Shown in pieces: positions 5,910-6,806 of a DNA stretch of 6,806 nt. Origin of the DNA: Rhodospirillales bacterium (GTDB lineage Bacteria; Pseudomonadota; Alphaproteobacteria; Acetobacterales; Acetobacteraceae); assembly GCA_028866335.1 (NCBI GenBank), contig JAGWIL010000086.1, forward strand, positions 1-6,806, given 5' to 3'. The number at the start of each line of letters is the position of its first letter. Within the stretch, counting starts at the first letter, position 1. A program made the position numbers and the translations under genes. The notes beneath the pieces were generated by a model. The model saw nothing but the letters and a program-made list of their open reading frames with translations, ran no database searches and was not told where the DNA came from.

Positions 5910-6668
5910 TTAAACGGTGAACTGTTCAGCGATGACCCGTTCGGATAGCGCGCGATCAGGGTCGAAAAGCACTGTTACGCCAATTGTGCGGTCTTCATGA
6001 ACCGCAACCGAGACCACGTCTCTGACCTCCGTAAAATCAGCAACCGCCGCCACGGGTCTTTTGTCAGGCTCCAGCACTTCAAACAACACATCGGCCGTTG
6101 AAGGTAATAACGCGCCACGCCAACGGCGAGGGCGAAACGCGGAAATGGGCGTTAAGGGTAATAAATTGGCCGAAACAGGAACAATCGTGCCATGCGCCGA
6201 GGAATTATAGGCCGTTGACCCTGCTGGCGTTGAGATCAGAACGCCATCGCAGATCAGTTCGCTCAGACGCTCGCGATGATCGACGGTGATGCGTATTTTG
6301 GCGGCCTGGCGGCCCTCCCGAAGTAAGGAAACCTCGTTTAGCGCCACGGCCTCTTCAACAATGCCTTGGGCCGTGACCGCGTGCATACGAAGCGGATGCA
6401 GGACGGAGGGGAGGGCCTGGTTTATGCGAAACGGCAAATCGTCTTCGTGATATTCATTCATCATGAAGCCGACGGAGCCGCAATTCATGCCGTAAACCGG
6501 CATTGAGCTACCGAGCACCTGGTGCAGGCATTCAAGCATCAGCCCATCACCACCCAGAGCGACAATAACACTTGCCTTCTTTACCGGGCAGTCGCCGTAT
6601 TTTGCGACAAGCCTTTCTTTGGCGGATGAGGCGGCCAGGCTCCGCGCCGCGACGAAGGCCAGTTTCAT
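5910..6668 (-). CDS. nadK: NAD kinase
   Basis: NAD kinase phosphorylates NAD+ to NADP+, the cell's only direct route to NADP(H), in the cytoplasm. The 252-residue protein carries the hallmark GGDG (residues 39-42, D41 being the expected catalytic Asp) in [15 protein letters not shown]. It also has the conserved NE of LNEVSLLR (111-112) and the nucleotide-binding block [20 protein letters not shown] (141-160). The STAYN-SAHG form and compact length are typical of alphaproteobacterial NadK. The ATG at 6668 overlaps the stop of the upstream hydrolase gene (ATGA, 6665-6668). No Shine-Dalgarno sequence is visible before it, so translation probably depends on coupling. The gene converges on era with 11 bases between the stops. 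Confidence 0.94.
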   Translation of the reverse strand: MKLAFVAARSLAASSAKERLVAKYGDCPVKKASVIVALGGDGLMLECLHQVLGSSMPVYGMNCGSVGFMMNEYHEDDLPFRINQALPSVLHPLRMHAVTAQGIVEEAVALNEVSLLREGRQAAKIRITVDHRERLSELICDGVLISTPAGSTAYNSSAHGTIVPVSANLLPLTPISAFRPRRWRGALLPSTADVLFEVLEPDKRPVAAVADFTEVRDVVSVAVHEDRTIGVTVLFDPDRALSERVIAEQFTV

Positions 6669-6806
6669 GCTAATTTACGATGCTCAAGCACTGGCATGTC
6701 GGCCCTGATCTTTGCGGTTAAGGCTGAATTGATGGTCGTGGTTGCCCAGCCAGGCCCGTCGGACGCTTTGGCAACAACATGTCCCCATGGGTCGACAATT
6801 AGCGAG
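6665..6806 (-). CDS. Carbon-nitrogen hydrolase (nitrilase superfamily), C-terminal end only
   Basis: Only the last 46 codons are in the window; the gene starts beyond the right edge, and the first whole codon is at 6805. The peptide begins [17 protein letters not shown] and ends with [13 protein letters not shown]. This is the usual end of stand-alone carbon-nitrogen hydrolases (S/M-x-IVDPWG-x-V, then a gap, then R-x-x-P-x-L-x-HR). Such enzymes hydrolyse amide or nitrile bonds with a Glu-Lys-Cys triad, which lies outside the window. Known members include the Nit1/YafV/Nit2 amidases. The substrate cannot be judged from this fragment. The TGA stop overlaps the nadK ATG, so the two are probably co-translated. 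Recognition rests on a short stretch, hence the reduced confidence. Confidence 0.72.
   Translation of the reverse strand, partial: SLIVDPWGHVVAKASDGPGWATTTINSALTAKIRADMPVLEHRKLA

Overview
This window reads as a core chromosomal segment of an alphaproteobacterium. The best inferred match is the Rhodospirillales/Acetobacteraceae neighbourhood, but the assignment is from memory of protein families and no search was run. Support comes from the alphaproteobacterial form of OxyR (QSTLSAG in the DNA-binding helix region, LLEDGHCLRE around the redox cysteine), a DUF3297 protein, the lepB-rnc-era order, an alphaproteobacterial-type NAD kinase ([10 protein letters not shown]), and moderately GC-rich, tightly packed genes. 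I see no insertion sequence, phage gene, CRISPR array, tRNA or rRNA.

Layout. (1) Positions 1-1894, plus strand: the C-terminal part of ahpF, cut by the left edge, then oxyR 8 bases later. This is a peroxide-defence unit pairing the reductase of the AhpC peroxidase with the peroxide sensor-regulator. (2) Positions 1891-3383, minus strand: a secreted penicillin-binding-protein-type D-alanyl-D-alanine carboxypeptidase whose stop codon overlaps the start of a small DUF3297 protein. The DUF3297 gene converges on oxyR so closely that the two stop codons share the bases TTAA. (3) Positions 3384-3569: the only real intergenic region, between divergent genes, carrying a good promoter candidate for lepB. 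(4) Positions 3570-5898, plus strand: lepB, rnc and era joined by two 4-base stop/start overlaps, an operon for protein export processing, rRNA processing and 30S ribosome maturation. (5) Positions 5910-6806, minus strand: the end of a nitrilase-superfamily carbon-nitrogen hydrolase, cut by the right edge, overlapping nadK by 4 bases and converging on era.

How they work together. The carboxypeptidase has a Sec signal peptide and is a plausible client of the signal peptidase encoded divergently beside it. NAD kinase supplies NADP(H), a general redox link to the peroxide-defence genes, but nothing in the sequence ties those two units together.

I found no convincing undescribed multi-gene system. 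The points most worth a second look are the translational coupling of the unknown DUF3297 protein to the carboxypeptidase, the zero-gap convergent oxyR/DUF3297 junction with a perfect 10-bp inverted repeat just inside oxyR, and a CxC pair in OxyR besides its usual redox cysteines.
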